Below, one piece after another: positions 56,984 to 64,000 of a stretch of 64,000 bases of DNA. This DNA comes from Corynebacterium sp. HS2168-gen11 (GTDB lineage: Bacteria > Actinomycetota > Actinomycetes > Mycobacteriales > Mycobacteriaceae), in assembly GCF_024834075.1 (NCBI RefSeq), contig NZ_JANUXR010000004.1:1-64000 (forward strand). The letters run 5' to 3'. Both the position numbers and the translations under genes were made by a program. Below the pieces are notes generated by a model. The model ran no database searches and had not been told where the DNA came from. It saw only the letters and a list, made by a program, of their open reading frames with translations. Every line of letters starts with the position of its first letter. Positions within the stretch are counted from its first letter, which is position 1.

Positions 56984-57690
56984 GTGGGGTCAGCAAAACC
57001 TACGGTCAATTCACCGCACTCCAGAACATCAACCTTTCCATCGCAGCCGGCCAAGTTTGGTGCGTGCTGGGCGACAACGGTGCCGGCAAATCCACTCTCA
57101 TTAAGATACTTGCCGGCCTGCACGCGCCAAGTAGTGGCACCATGCGCATTGATGGCGCCCCAGTCGTACTCCAAAGCCCCCGTGAGGCCCTCGACGCCGG
57201 CATCGCCACTGTTTACCAAGATCTTGCGCTTGTCGACGCTCTGAGCATCTGGCGCAATTTCTTCCTTGGCCAAGAACTCACCGGACGCTTCGGCGTTCTG
57301 CGCACAGCCGAAATGAAACGCATTGCCACCGAACAGTTGCAGCACTTAGGTATTGATATTCGCGATATTGAAACCCCAGTTTCTCAACTCTCAGGTGGAC
57401 AGCGGCAGGTGATTGCTATTGCGCGCGCCATTTATTTCGGCGCTCGGGTAGTTATCCTGGATGAGCCAACGGCAGCATTGGGAGTGAAACAATCCGAGAT
57501 GGTGCTGCAGTTTATTACCGCTGCAAAACAGCAGGGGGTGGCAGTGGTGTTTATTACCCACAATCCGCGTCATGCGTACCAGGTGGGTGATTATTTCACT
57601 GTGTTGAATCATGGGGAGCAGTTAATGGTGGCGGCGCGTGATGAGGTTTCGCTTCCAGTTCTCACAGAACAGATGGCTGGAGTAAGATAG
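56965..57690 (+). CDS. ABC importer ATPase with a single nucleotide-binding domain
   Basis: 241 residues. Walker [10 protein letters not shown], signature LSGGQRQVI, Walker [13 protein letters not shown]. Unlike RbsA/XylG, which have two tandem domains, only one is present, as in FrcA-type importers. Energises the sugar importer encoded upstream. Confidence 0.88.
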   Translation: MEIISLSGVSKTYGQFTALQNINLSIAAGQVWCVLGDNGAGKSTLIKILAGLHAPSSGTMRIDGAPVVLQSPREALDAGIATVYQDLALVDALSIWRNFFLGQELTGRFGVLRTAEMKRIATEQLQHLGIDIRDIETPVSQLSGGQRQVIAIARAIYFGARVVILDEPTAALGVKQSEMVLQFITAAKQQGVAVVFITHNPRHAYQVGDYFTVLNHGEQLMVAARDEVSLPVLTEQMAGVR

Positions 57691-57695
57691 CTGGC

Positions 57696-58220
57696 ATGAC
57701 TATTCATACTGCTACCGCTGTTCTGCATACGAACCGTGGAGATATTAAAATTGCGCTTTTTGGTAACCATGCACCAAAGACCGTGGAAAACTTCGTGACC
57801 CTTGCCGATGGCACTGCTGAGTACAAGACCGAGAATGCTTCTGGTTCTACCGAAGGCCCATTCTACGATGGTGCGATTTTCCACCGCGTCATTGCAGGCT
57901 TCATGATCCAAGGTGGCGACCCAACCGGCACCGGTCGTGGCGGCCCTGGCTACCACTTCGCTGACGAATTCCACCCAGAATTGCGTTTCGACCGCCCATT
58001 CCTGTTGGCAATGGCAAATGCAGGCCCTGGTACCAACGGTTCTCAGTTCTTCATCACTGTGGCTCCAACACCGCATCTGAATAATCACCACACCATTTTC
58101 GGTGAGGTTCTGGATGCGGAATCCCAAAAAGTTGTGGCTGCAATTGCAACCACTGGTACCGATCGCTACGATCGCCCAGTCGAGCCAGTTGTGATTGAAT
58201 CTGTTGAGATTCAGAAGTAA
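57696..58220 (+). CDS. ppiA: Peptidyl-prolyl cis-trans isomerase (cyclophilin)
   Basis: 174 residues, cytosolic cyclophilin: [14 protein letters not shown], catalytic [44 protein letters not shown] and HHTIFGEV. Matches Rv0009 in place and length. Six bases after the importer ATPase, so readthrough is possible. Confidence 0.95.
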   Translation: MTIHTATAVLHTNRGDIKIALFGNHAPKTVENFVTLADGTAEYKTENASGSTEGPFYDGAIFHRVIAGFMIQGGDPTGTGRGGPGYHFADEFHPELRFDRPFLLAMANAGPGTNGSQFFITVAPTPHLNNHHTIFGEVLDAESQKVVAAIATTGTDRYDRPVEPVVIESVEIQK

Positions 58221-58225
58221 TACAT

Positions 58226-58264
58226 AAAAAATGGAGCCTACCAAGCCGGTAGGCTCCATTTTTT
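58226..58264. terminator. Bidirectional terminator between ppiA and crgA
   Basis: Perfect 17-bp inverted repeat AAAAAATGGAGCCTACC / GGTAGGCTCCATTTTTT, 5-base loop, between convergent genes. It overlaps the crgA stop. Confidence 0.95.
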
Positions 58265-58532
58265 AACGCCAGCCCATGGTCATGAGCAGGCCTACGATGA
58301 ATAAGCCGAAGCCAACACCATAGTTCATGGCACCGAGCTGCACCATGTAGTCGATCTTTGGACCGGCCAAGTAGAAGACGATCAGCCACAATAAACCAGC
58401 AAGCATGAGGCCAAACATGATGGTCTTGTACCAGACTGGGGTGCCTGAAGAATTAATTTTCACTGGGGTGCGATTGGCACTGTTACCAGAGGAAATTGGG
58501 AGTGGATTATGGGAAATTTTTGACTTTGGCAT
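58263..58532 (-). CDS. crgA: Cell division protein CrgA
   Basis: 89 residues. [10 protein letters not shown] head, [17 protein letters not shown] before the first helix, two transmembrane helices, and the C-terminal [20 protein letters not shown]. Recruits PBPs and FtsI to the septum in actinobacteria. Same position as Rv0011c. Confidence 0.95.
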   Translation of the reverse strand: MPKSKISHNPLPISSGNSANRTPVKINSSGTPVWYKTIMFGLMLAGLLWLIVFYLAGPKIDYMVQLGAMNYGVGFGLFIVGLLMTMGWR

Positions 58533-58569
58533 GAGTATAACCTTTGAGTAAAGTATGAATATTTCAATG

Positions 58570-60405
58570 TTAAGGGCTTAGGGCCGTGATGTCGAACTCC
58601 CAGAGAGAAATATCAACTGTGGCGTCTTTGCGAATTGGGGTTCCAGGATTTTGGGCTTGATAGGCGATCTTACCACCGTCGACAAGCGCGCCGGTTTTGA
58701 CAGGGTCGCCATAGATGAAGGATCCTTGCCAGCCGAGCGCGGTGAGATCGGATTGCGCCTCGTGCGGGGTTTTGCGCGTGAGATCTGGCAGCGCGATCAG
58801 CTGACCATTCGAGATGCGCACCTCGACGTTTGATTTGGCATCAACCTCAGAGCCTTCGCCAGCGACAAAGATCACGGTGCCGGATGGTTCGATGCCATCG
58901 ACAGTTTCCACCACAGGGGCAAAGCCCAAGGAAGTGAGATTAGTTTCGGCCTGCTTCCACTGCATACCCGTGATAATTGGGATGCGCTGCTGCGCCAGGC
59001 CCTTCGAGACGGTAATGGTGACCTTTGAGCCGTGGCTTACCTGCGAACCAGGCGAAGGGCTCTGGGTAATTACCCGACCTTCTTTGACCGTTTCGGAAGA
59101 ATCTTCTTTGATTTCCTCGGCAAGTTCTAAGCCTGCTTTCTTCAGAATCTTTGCAGCTTCGGCGGTCGTTTTATCGCTGAGATCTGGGACTTCGGCAATT
59201 TCCTTACCCGAAGATACAAAAACCGTGACTTTTGCGCCTGACGCAAGCACCGTGTTTGCTGGTGGATTGGTGCGGATGACGAGGCCGCGCGGCACCTCAG
59301 AATCATGTTGTTCGAGGATTTCAGGCTGCAATGCGAGCTTTTGCAAGTGATCCACTGTGTCTTCTTGCGAAACCAAGGCGTAGTCCGGCAGCATGATTTG
59401 CTGGGCGACGGGGGCGGGTTTCACGTTGAAGTATTCGTAGGTGAAATATGACAGGAAGCCGACTGAGGCTAGTGCCAGGGTTGCGCCAATGATTGGCAGT
59501 ACTTTGCTGCGCTTTTCGACGACCGGTGCAGGCGGTTCTTCTACATAACTGCGTGCTGCAGCGGTGACCGCGCCGCGTTCGAGGCGACGCAGATCGGCAG
59601 CAAAATCGGTGGCGGACTGGTAGCGATCGCCAGGATGTTTCGCCATGGCAGTGAGCACCACCGCATTAACGTTTAATGCTTCCGATGGGGATAGCCCAGG
59701 AATGAAATCGCTTGGTACCGATGGATCTTCCTGGACGTGCTGGTAGGCCACCGCAAATGGGGTTTCTCCCTCAAATGGTGGGTGACCAGTGATGATGTCG
59801 TACATCACGCAGCCAAGGGCGTAAATATCCGAACGGCCGTCAACGGCTTTGCCGCGAGCTTGCTCGGGGGAAAGGTACTGGGCGGTACCAATGACGGCGG
59901 AAGTTTGGGTCATTGCGGCGGTGGAATCGTCCAAGGCGCGGGCGATGCCGAAATCCATAATTTTCACGATGCCAGTGTTGGTGATCATGATATTGGCAGG
60001 CTTAATATCGCGGTGGATAATGCCTGCATCGTGGCTCACCTGGAGCGCTTCGCACACCGGAATTAAGGTGGTGGCGGCTTCTTCGGGACTTAAGACACCG
60101 TTATCGCGCACAATTTCGCGCAGATTGTGGCCCTTGACCAGCTCCATCACGATATATGGGGTGGAGATACCGTCGATAAGCTCTTCGCCGGTGTCGTACA
60201 CGGCCACAATCGCTGCATGATTCAGCTTGCCAGCGTTTTGAGCCTCCTTGCGGAAACGCTCGCGGAAATTGCTATCGCGCGCCATTTCCTTTCGCAGCAG
60301 CTTCACCGCCACCATGCGGCCGAGTACAGTATCGGTGGCTTCGTACACTTCCGACATACCACCAGTGCCGATGACCGGACCAAGTTCATATCGCTGAGCA
60401 ATCAT
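58570..60405 (-). CDS. pknB: Serine/threonine protein kinase PknB with PASTA repeats
   Basis: 611 residues. Kinase domain (about 8-275) with [11 protein letters not shown], the catalytic [14 protein letters not shown] and the activation loop [21 protein letters not shown]; a transmembrane helix near 335-355 ([27 protein letters not shown]); and four extracellular PASTA repeats that bind muropeptides or lipid II. ATG 60405 follows GAGGAGTTACCCT closely; the upstream extension is not credible. Last gene of the pstP-rodA-pbpA-pknB unit. Targets in relatives include the MurJ pseudokinase and CwlM, both encoded here. Confidence 0.94.
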   Translation of the reverse strand: MIAQRYELGPVIGTGGMSEVYEATDTVLGRMVAVKLLRKEMARDSNFRERFRKEAQNAGKLNHAAIVAVYDTGEELIDGISTPYIVMELVKGHNLREIVRDNGVLSPEEAATTLIPVCEALQVSHDAGIIHRDIKPANIMITNTGIVKIMDFGIARALDDSTAAMTQTSAVIGTAQYLSPEQARGKAVDGRSDIYALGCVMYDIITGHPPFEGETPFAVAYQHVQEDPSVPSDFIPGLSPSEALNVNAVVLTAMAKHPGDRYQSATDFAADLRRLERGAVTAAARSYVEEPPAPVVEKRSKVLPIIGATLALASVGFLSYFTYEYFNVKPAPVAQQIMLPDYALVSQEDTVDHLQKLALQPEILEQHDSEVPRGLVIRTNPPANTVLASGAKVTVFVSSGKEIAEVPDLSDKTTAEAAKILKKAGLELAEEIKEDSSETVKEGRVITQSPSPGSQVSHGSKVTITVSKGLAQQRIPIITGMQWKQAETNLTSLGFAPVVETVDGIEPSGTVIFVAGEGSEVDAKSNVEVRISNGQLIALPDLTRKTPHEAQSDLTALGWQGSFIYGDPVKTGALVDGGKIAYQAQNPGTPIRKDATVDISLWEFDITALSP

Positions 60406-60433
60406 AGGGTAACTCCTCGAACCAATAAAGTAA

Positions 60434-61816
60434 TCAATGTGCGGCCACCTGCAACAAGCTTCGCCCAATCGGGGCTGCAACAGTACCACCGGTGGCCCCC
60501 GTGCCCAAATGACCACCGTTTTTCACAACCACCGCAACCGCCACATCAGCGTCCGGCAAAAAAGCAATATACCAAGTATGCGGTGCCGAATTGCGCGAGT
60601 CCACGCCGTGTTCCGCCGTGCCAGTTTTCGACGCAATCCGCGGATCTCCGCCTGGAGTGTGCAACTCCGAAGCGTGCATCAACTCAGTCAAGGACTGTGC
60701 AATCGATGTATCAAGGACATCCGCGCGCTTGACCGGACTATGCTTTTCGACGATCTTGCCGTGGTTTGTCACCACTTGCTCAACCAAATACGGCTCCATG
60801 CGCACCCCATGGTTGGCGACCGTGGCAGCCACCATCGCATTGTGCAACGCAGTCATGCGAATATCTTGCTGGCCGATGGCACTACTTGGCGAAATCTCAC
60901 CAATCGTGCCGGCCACATTCGCCACACCCAGATCGTAACTATCGGTGACCCCAAATAACGTGGCGGCCTCCGTTAATTTCTCTGGACCAACCGCGTCAGC
61001 TACCTCCACAAACGCCGTATTACAAGAATTTGCAAAGGCGGTGCGCAGATCCACCGTGCCACCACCAGCACATGGCTGGCCACCATAGTTTTCCAAGAAC
61101 ATATCGGTACCTGCAATTGGCACCTGAGCTGCTCCCGTCACCGGCGAATCAGGCGTAAAACCCTGCGCCAACGCCGCTGCGGTAGTAATCACCTTGAAGG
61201 TAGAACCAGGTGGCAACGCATCCTGCGTGGCCCGATTCAGCGCCAATTCCTGGGACTTAATTTCCTCAATCGGCGTGGAGCGCGGATCAAAGGACGGGGT
61301 GCTTGCCATCGCCAAAATTGCCCCAGTCGAAGGCTTGACGACGACCGCCGCGCCCTCGTAGTTATTCCGCGCCAAGGCGTCAAAGGCCGCCACCTGCACT
61401 TGTGGATTAAGGGTTAATTCCACATTGCCGACGGGCTTTTCACGGGAAAATAGACCATCCCATGACTGCTTGATAGCCGAAGCTTCGCCAGTGAAGTAGT
61501 GGTCATAGCCTGCTTCTAAGCCGGATTGGTCCTTCGTTGGGGTCCAGTAGCCTAAGACCGAAGCATAAGGAACTGGATCGAGTGGGTACGTGCGATGATA
61601 GGTGCCGTCGTCGCCTTGCTCGGAGCCAGCGATAACCTCGCCGGCAACGAGCACCGAACCGCGCGGAATGGTGAAACTATCAATTAAGCCACGACGATTC
61701 GTGGGCTGCTGGGCGTATTCATCGTTTTTGAGCACGTGGATATTCGTGAGATTGGCCAGCAGAATCACGGTCAACAGCAGGCAGAAACTCAAACTGGCAC
61801 GGATTGACCGGTTCAT
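60434..61816 (-). CDS. pbpA: Penicillin-binding protein A (class B transpeptidase)
   Basis: 460 residues. N-terminal membrane anchor, a dimerisation domain (PRGSVLV, YASVLGYWTP), and a transpeptidase with SxxK (PPGSTFKVIT), SxN (ANSCNTAF) and KTG (ASKTGTAEHG). Builds septal/polar peptidoglycan; in mycobacteria it is a PknB substrate. Overlaps rodA by 4 bases. Followed by pknB after 28 bases. Confidence 0.94.
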   Translation of the reverse strand: MNRSIRASLSFCLLLTVILLANLTNIHVLKNDEYAQQPTNRRGLIDSFTIPRGSVLVAGEVIAGSEQGDDGTYHRTYPLDPVPYASVLGYWTPTKDQSGLEAGYDHYFTGEASAIKQSWDGLFSREKPVGNVELTLNPQVQVAAFDALARNNYEGAAVVVKPSTGAILAMASTPSFDPRSTPIEEIKSQELALNRATQDALPPGSTFKVITTAAALAQGFTPDSPVTGAAQVPIAGTDMFLENYGGQPCAGGGTVDLRTAFANSCNTAFVEVADAVGPEKLTEAATLFGVTDSYDLGVANVAGTIGEISPSSAIGQQDIRMTALHNAMVAATVANHGVRMEPYLVEQVVTNHGKIVEKHSPVKRADVLDTSIAQSLTELMHASELHTPGGDPRIASKTGTAEHGVDSRNSAPHTWYIAFLPDADVAVAVVVKNGGHLGTGATGGTVAAPIGRSLLQVAAH

Positions 61817-63102
61817 GCAGCCACCTTTCGTGCAGTGGAATCAGAAATGCGCAAAATGATGGCTAGCAAAATATAATTCGCCATTAAGGAAGAACCACCC
61901 TGCGACATAAATGGGGTTGTCAGACCCGTCATTGGCATCAGGGAAGAAATACCAGCGGTCACCACAAATACCTGGATAGCGACCGTGAGTGACAAACCAG
62001 CCGCCACCAACTTGCCGAAAGAATCCTGGGTATTTAAGGCGGTGATCATGCCACGGGTGACAAACGCTGCGAATAACAACAAAATGGCGCTGACGCCGAT
62101 CAGACCCAGCTCCTCGCCAATCGAGGAGAGGATATAATCCGTCCAGGCAACTGGCACTAAATAGGGATGGCCCTGGCCCAAACCGCGGCCAGTTAAACCA
62201 CCATAGGACATGCCGAAAAGCGCCTGCGTGGGTTGGAAACCGGCACCCTCAGGATCTTGGAAGGGATCGAGGAAATTGGCGATACGGGTCTGGATCTTGC
62301 TTGAAATCTGATAAATCACAGTGCCGCCCAGCGCCACTAAGAAGGTACCGATCATCAACCAGGATACTCGGCCAGTGGCCATATAGATCATGCCCAACAC
62401 CGTGCTAAACAATAACAATGCTGGACCGAAGTCATTTTCACCGGCCATGATGAAAATCGCGATGCCCCACACCGCCAAAATTGGTCCCAGATCGCGCAAA
62501 CGCGGAAACTCAATACCCAAAATCTTGGCACCAGCAACGTTAAACAAGGCGCGCTTATTGATTAGCAGCTGGGAGAAGAACAAGAGTAAGAAAATCTTGG
62601 AGAACTCGCCTGGCTGCACCGAAAAGCCGTTGATATATATCCAGATGCGAGCGTCTGTGGAATTATTCGCTGAAACGGGCCATACCAAAGGCAGCGCGAG
62701 CAAGATTAGGCCGACGATTCCTAGGATGTAGGAGAATCTGGATAGATACCGGTGATCGCGTAAGAACACGAGCACCAGGACGAATAAGACGACGCCGACG
62801 AGGGTCCAGACAATCTGGCGCGAGGCCATTGAGGTTTCCAGAGCCAGGTCGAGGCGGAAAATCATGGCGATGCCTAAGCCGTTGAGTAAGGCGGCGATCG
62901 GGAGCATCACTTGATCGGAATTTGGGGCGAAGAACGACAATACGACGTGGGCGAGGAAGAAGACGCCGACGAAGCCTAGCAGAAGTTGGAAAAAGGCCGC
63001 GTCGATAGGCACGTCCATGCTGAAAATTGCGGCGAAAAAGATCAGTGTGGCTGCAATGAGCAGCAATAACTCGCGGCCGCGAAATTTACTTTTTAGAGGC
63101 AT
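61813..63102 (-). CDS. rodA: RodA/FtsW-family peptidoglycan polymerase
   Basis: 429 residues, about ten or more helices, SEDS family. QPGEFSKIFLLLFFSQL with the conserved Glu-Phe, AGENDFGPALLLFS, the GLTGRGLGQGHP loop, and a C-terminal GLTTPFMSQGGSSLMAN. Polymerises glycan strands with PbpA. ATG 63102 (MPLKSKF) has GGGAGC 7 bases upstream; ATG 63117 is an alternative. Overlaps pstP by 17 bases. Confidence 0.94.
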   Translation of the reverse strand: MPLKSKFRGRELLLLIAATLIFFAAIFSMDVPIDAAFFQLLLGFVGVFFLAHVVLSFFAPNSDQVMLPIAALLNGLGIAMIFRLDLALETSMASRQIVWTLVGVVLFVLVLVFLRDHRYLSRFSYILGIVGLILLALPLVWPVSANNSTDARIWIYINGFSVQPGEFSKIFLLLFFSQLLINKRALFNVAGAKILGIEFPRLRDLGPILAVWGIAIFIMAGENDFGPALLLFSTVLGMIYMATGRVSWLMIGTFLVALGGTVIYQISSKIQTRIANFLDPFQDPEGAGFQPTQALFGMSYGGLTGRGLGQGHPYLVPVAWTDYILSSIGEELGLIGVSAILLLFAAFVTRGMITALNTQDSFGKLVAAGLSLTVAIQVFVVTAGISSLMPMTGLTTPFMSQGGSSLMANYILLAIILRISDSTARKVAA

Positions 63103-64000
63103 TCGACAAGCTCCCATTAAGCTTTGGCTTGACGGTTTTTAAAACCGCAAGCATATCGCGTTCATCGCCAGAAACCTCGCCCGAGCGGACCTGGGTGGCG
63201 GCTTGCGGCTGCAAATCGCTGATCTTCAGCGGTGTGCAATTCGGATCGTCGAGATCGGCGAAATAGGCGCGATACGACTTTTCAGTGATGCAGGCTTGCT
63301 TGACAGGGGCGTGCAAATAGCGAATATTGACGCCCTGCTCGATTACGACTGTTTGCTGCTCGGTCACGGCCAGGTAGAGGCGTTGGTCGAGGAGGTTCTT
63401 CCCCAGGAACAAACCACCGGCAAGCAGCACGAGTACCGCAAGGAGGATTTTCCATAGGTGCTTTGACGACGATGCGGGTGTCGGTGCCGGTGCGATGGTC
63501 TGCGATTGGCGTTGCAATGCCACAGCTGCTCGACCAGCGGCCGTATCTGGGTGCAGTGGCTCGACCTTTTCGCCAGTAATGGCACCGGCGAGCATTGGCT
63601 TGGCAGGAATTGTGGTGGACTCGGCAACCACGTCGGCAACCACAATGGTGACATTATCGGGACCACCCGAACGCAGGGCCAATTCGATCATGCGTTGGAC
63701 GGCATCATTGGGAGTGCCAGTGCCGAGCTCAGCCTCAATAGTCTCAGTGGAAACTGGATCGGAGAGACCATCGGAGCACAATAAAATACGATCGCCGACA
63801 GCAACATCGAGTACGCGCAGCGTTGGTTCAACTGGCCGACCGGTATACGCCTTCAAAATCATCGAACGCTGCGGATGAGTCGAAGCATCCTCAACGGAAA
63901 GTTCACCTCGATCGATTAAGGATTGCACGTAGGTATCGTCGACGGTGAGACGTTCTAATTTGCCATCGCGCAGGCGATAGCCACGCGAATCTCCAACGTG
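63086..64000 (-). CDS. pstP: PP2C-type serine/threonine phosphatase PstP (N-terminus outside window)
   Basis: Partial: the frame runs to the right edge, where it reads HVGDSRGYRLRDGKL, a standard PP2C motif. It continues with THPQRSMILKAY, LCSDGLSDPV and PDNVTIVVADV, then a transmembrane helix (LWKILLAVLVLLAGGLFLG) and an extracellular tail. It reverses PknB phosphorylation. First visible gene of the operon. Confidence 0.93.
   Translation of the reverse strand, partial: HVGDSRGYRLRDGKLERLTVDDTYVQSLIDRGELSVEDASTHPQRSMILKAYTGRPVEPTLRVLDVAVGDRILLCSDGLSDPVSTETIEAELGTGTPNDAVQRMIELALRSGGPDNVTIVVADVVAESTTIPAKPMLAGAITGEKVEPLHPDTAAGRAAVALQRQSQTIAPAPTPASSSKHLWKILLAVLVLLAGGLFLGKNLLDQRLYLAVTEQQTVVIEQGVNIRYLHAPVKQACITEKSYRAYFADLDDPNCTPLKISDLQPQAATQVRSGEVSGDERDMLAVLKTVKPKLNGSLSNASKK

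Noticed and set aside
57609..58259. 216-residue minus-strand frame opposite ppiA
   Set aside because: Shadow of the cyclophilin gene; no independent support.
59415..59432. GGTTTCACGTTGAAG in pknB as a parS
   Set aside because: The central palindrome is broken and the right half does not match.

Overview
The window is an actinobacterial replication-origin region, almost certainly from a Corynebacterium (C. diphtheriae-like gene layout and moderate GC; the species cannot be fixed from sequence alone). The evidence is the gene order pcnA / NUDIX / DUF6049 / murJ / sigM / trxB / trxA / cwlM-like / parB / parA / rsmG / yidC / yidD / rnpA / rpmH / dnaA / dnaN / recF / dciA / gyrB / gyrA / DUF3566 / ppiA / crgA / pknB / pbpA / rodA / pstP. 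This is the classic mycobacterial-corynebacterial oriC neighbourhood. Family traits support it: MurJ carries a pseudokinase tail, PknB carries PASTA repeats, and CrgA is present.

Layout. 0-4.2 kb: the end of an IS3-like element, a DUF1846 gene, an SstT-type amino-acid symporter and an SdpI-family membrane protein. 4.4-12.9 kb: a complete trp operon led by a Trp-Trp-Trp leader peptide and attenuator, in the order trpL-trpB1-trpE-trpG-trpD-trpCF-trpB2-trpA. It has two different tryptophan synthase beta genes. 13.4-15.2 kb: a Tat-exported Rieske lipoprotein, a BASS-type transporter and a small unknown protein. 15.2-33.9 kb: the conserved block left of oriC (cell-envelope synthesis, redox, chromosome segregation, membrane insertion). 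33.9-37.0 kb: oriC, with DnaA boxes on both sides of dnaA. 37-47.4 kb: dnaN, recF, dciA, gyrB and gyrA, with an accessory insert between gyrB and gyrA (an Mrr-type nuclease, a small unknown protein and a toxin-antitoxin-like pair). 47.5-54.9 kb: a plastic region with three tRNA-Ala and two tRNA-Ile genes in repeated cassettes, a MITE-like element, a truncated insertion sequence, decayed genes and a CydDC-like ABC exporter. 55.1-57.7 kb: a sugar-type ABC importer. 57.7-64 kb: ppiA, crgA and the growth/division operon pstP-rodA-pbpA-pknB, with no pknA at this locus.

The most striking pattern is a set of six good ParB binding sites (parS, TGTTTCACGTGAAACA or close) at 4.4, 10.3, 11.5, 12.4, 15.2 and 32.0 kb, all on the left side of oriC. 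Three lie inside trp coding sequence (trpCF, trpB2, trpA). In each the palindrome is read in the same frame as Ser-Arg-Glu-Thr, so the segregation site has dictated part of the enzyme sequence. Two others are merged with transcription-terminator hairpins. ParA and ParB, which act on them, are encoded at 29-31 kb.

No wholly new multi-gene system is evident. The best leads are the parS sites embedded in proteins and terminators, the duplicated attenuator-proximal trpB, the Fic-like toxin/RHH antitoxin pair with its perfect operator palindrome, the MITE/IS family between the repeated tRNA cassettes, and a short membrane-protein pseudogene with two nonsense codons that looks like a conjugative-element remnant.
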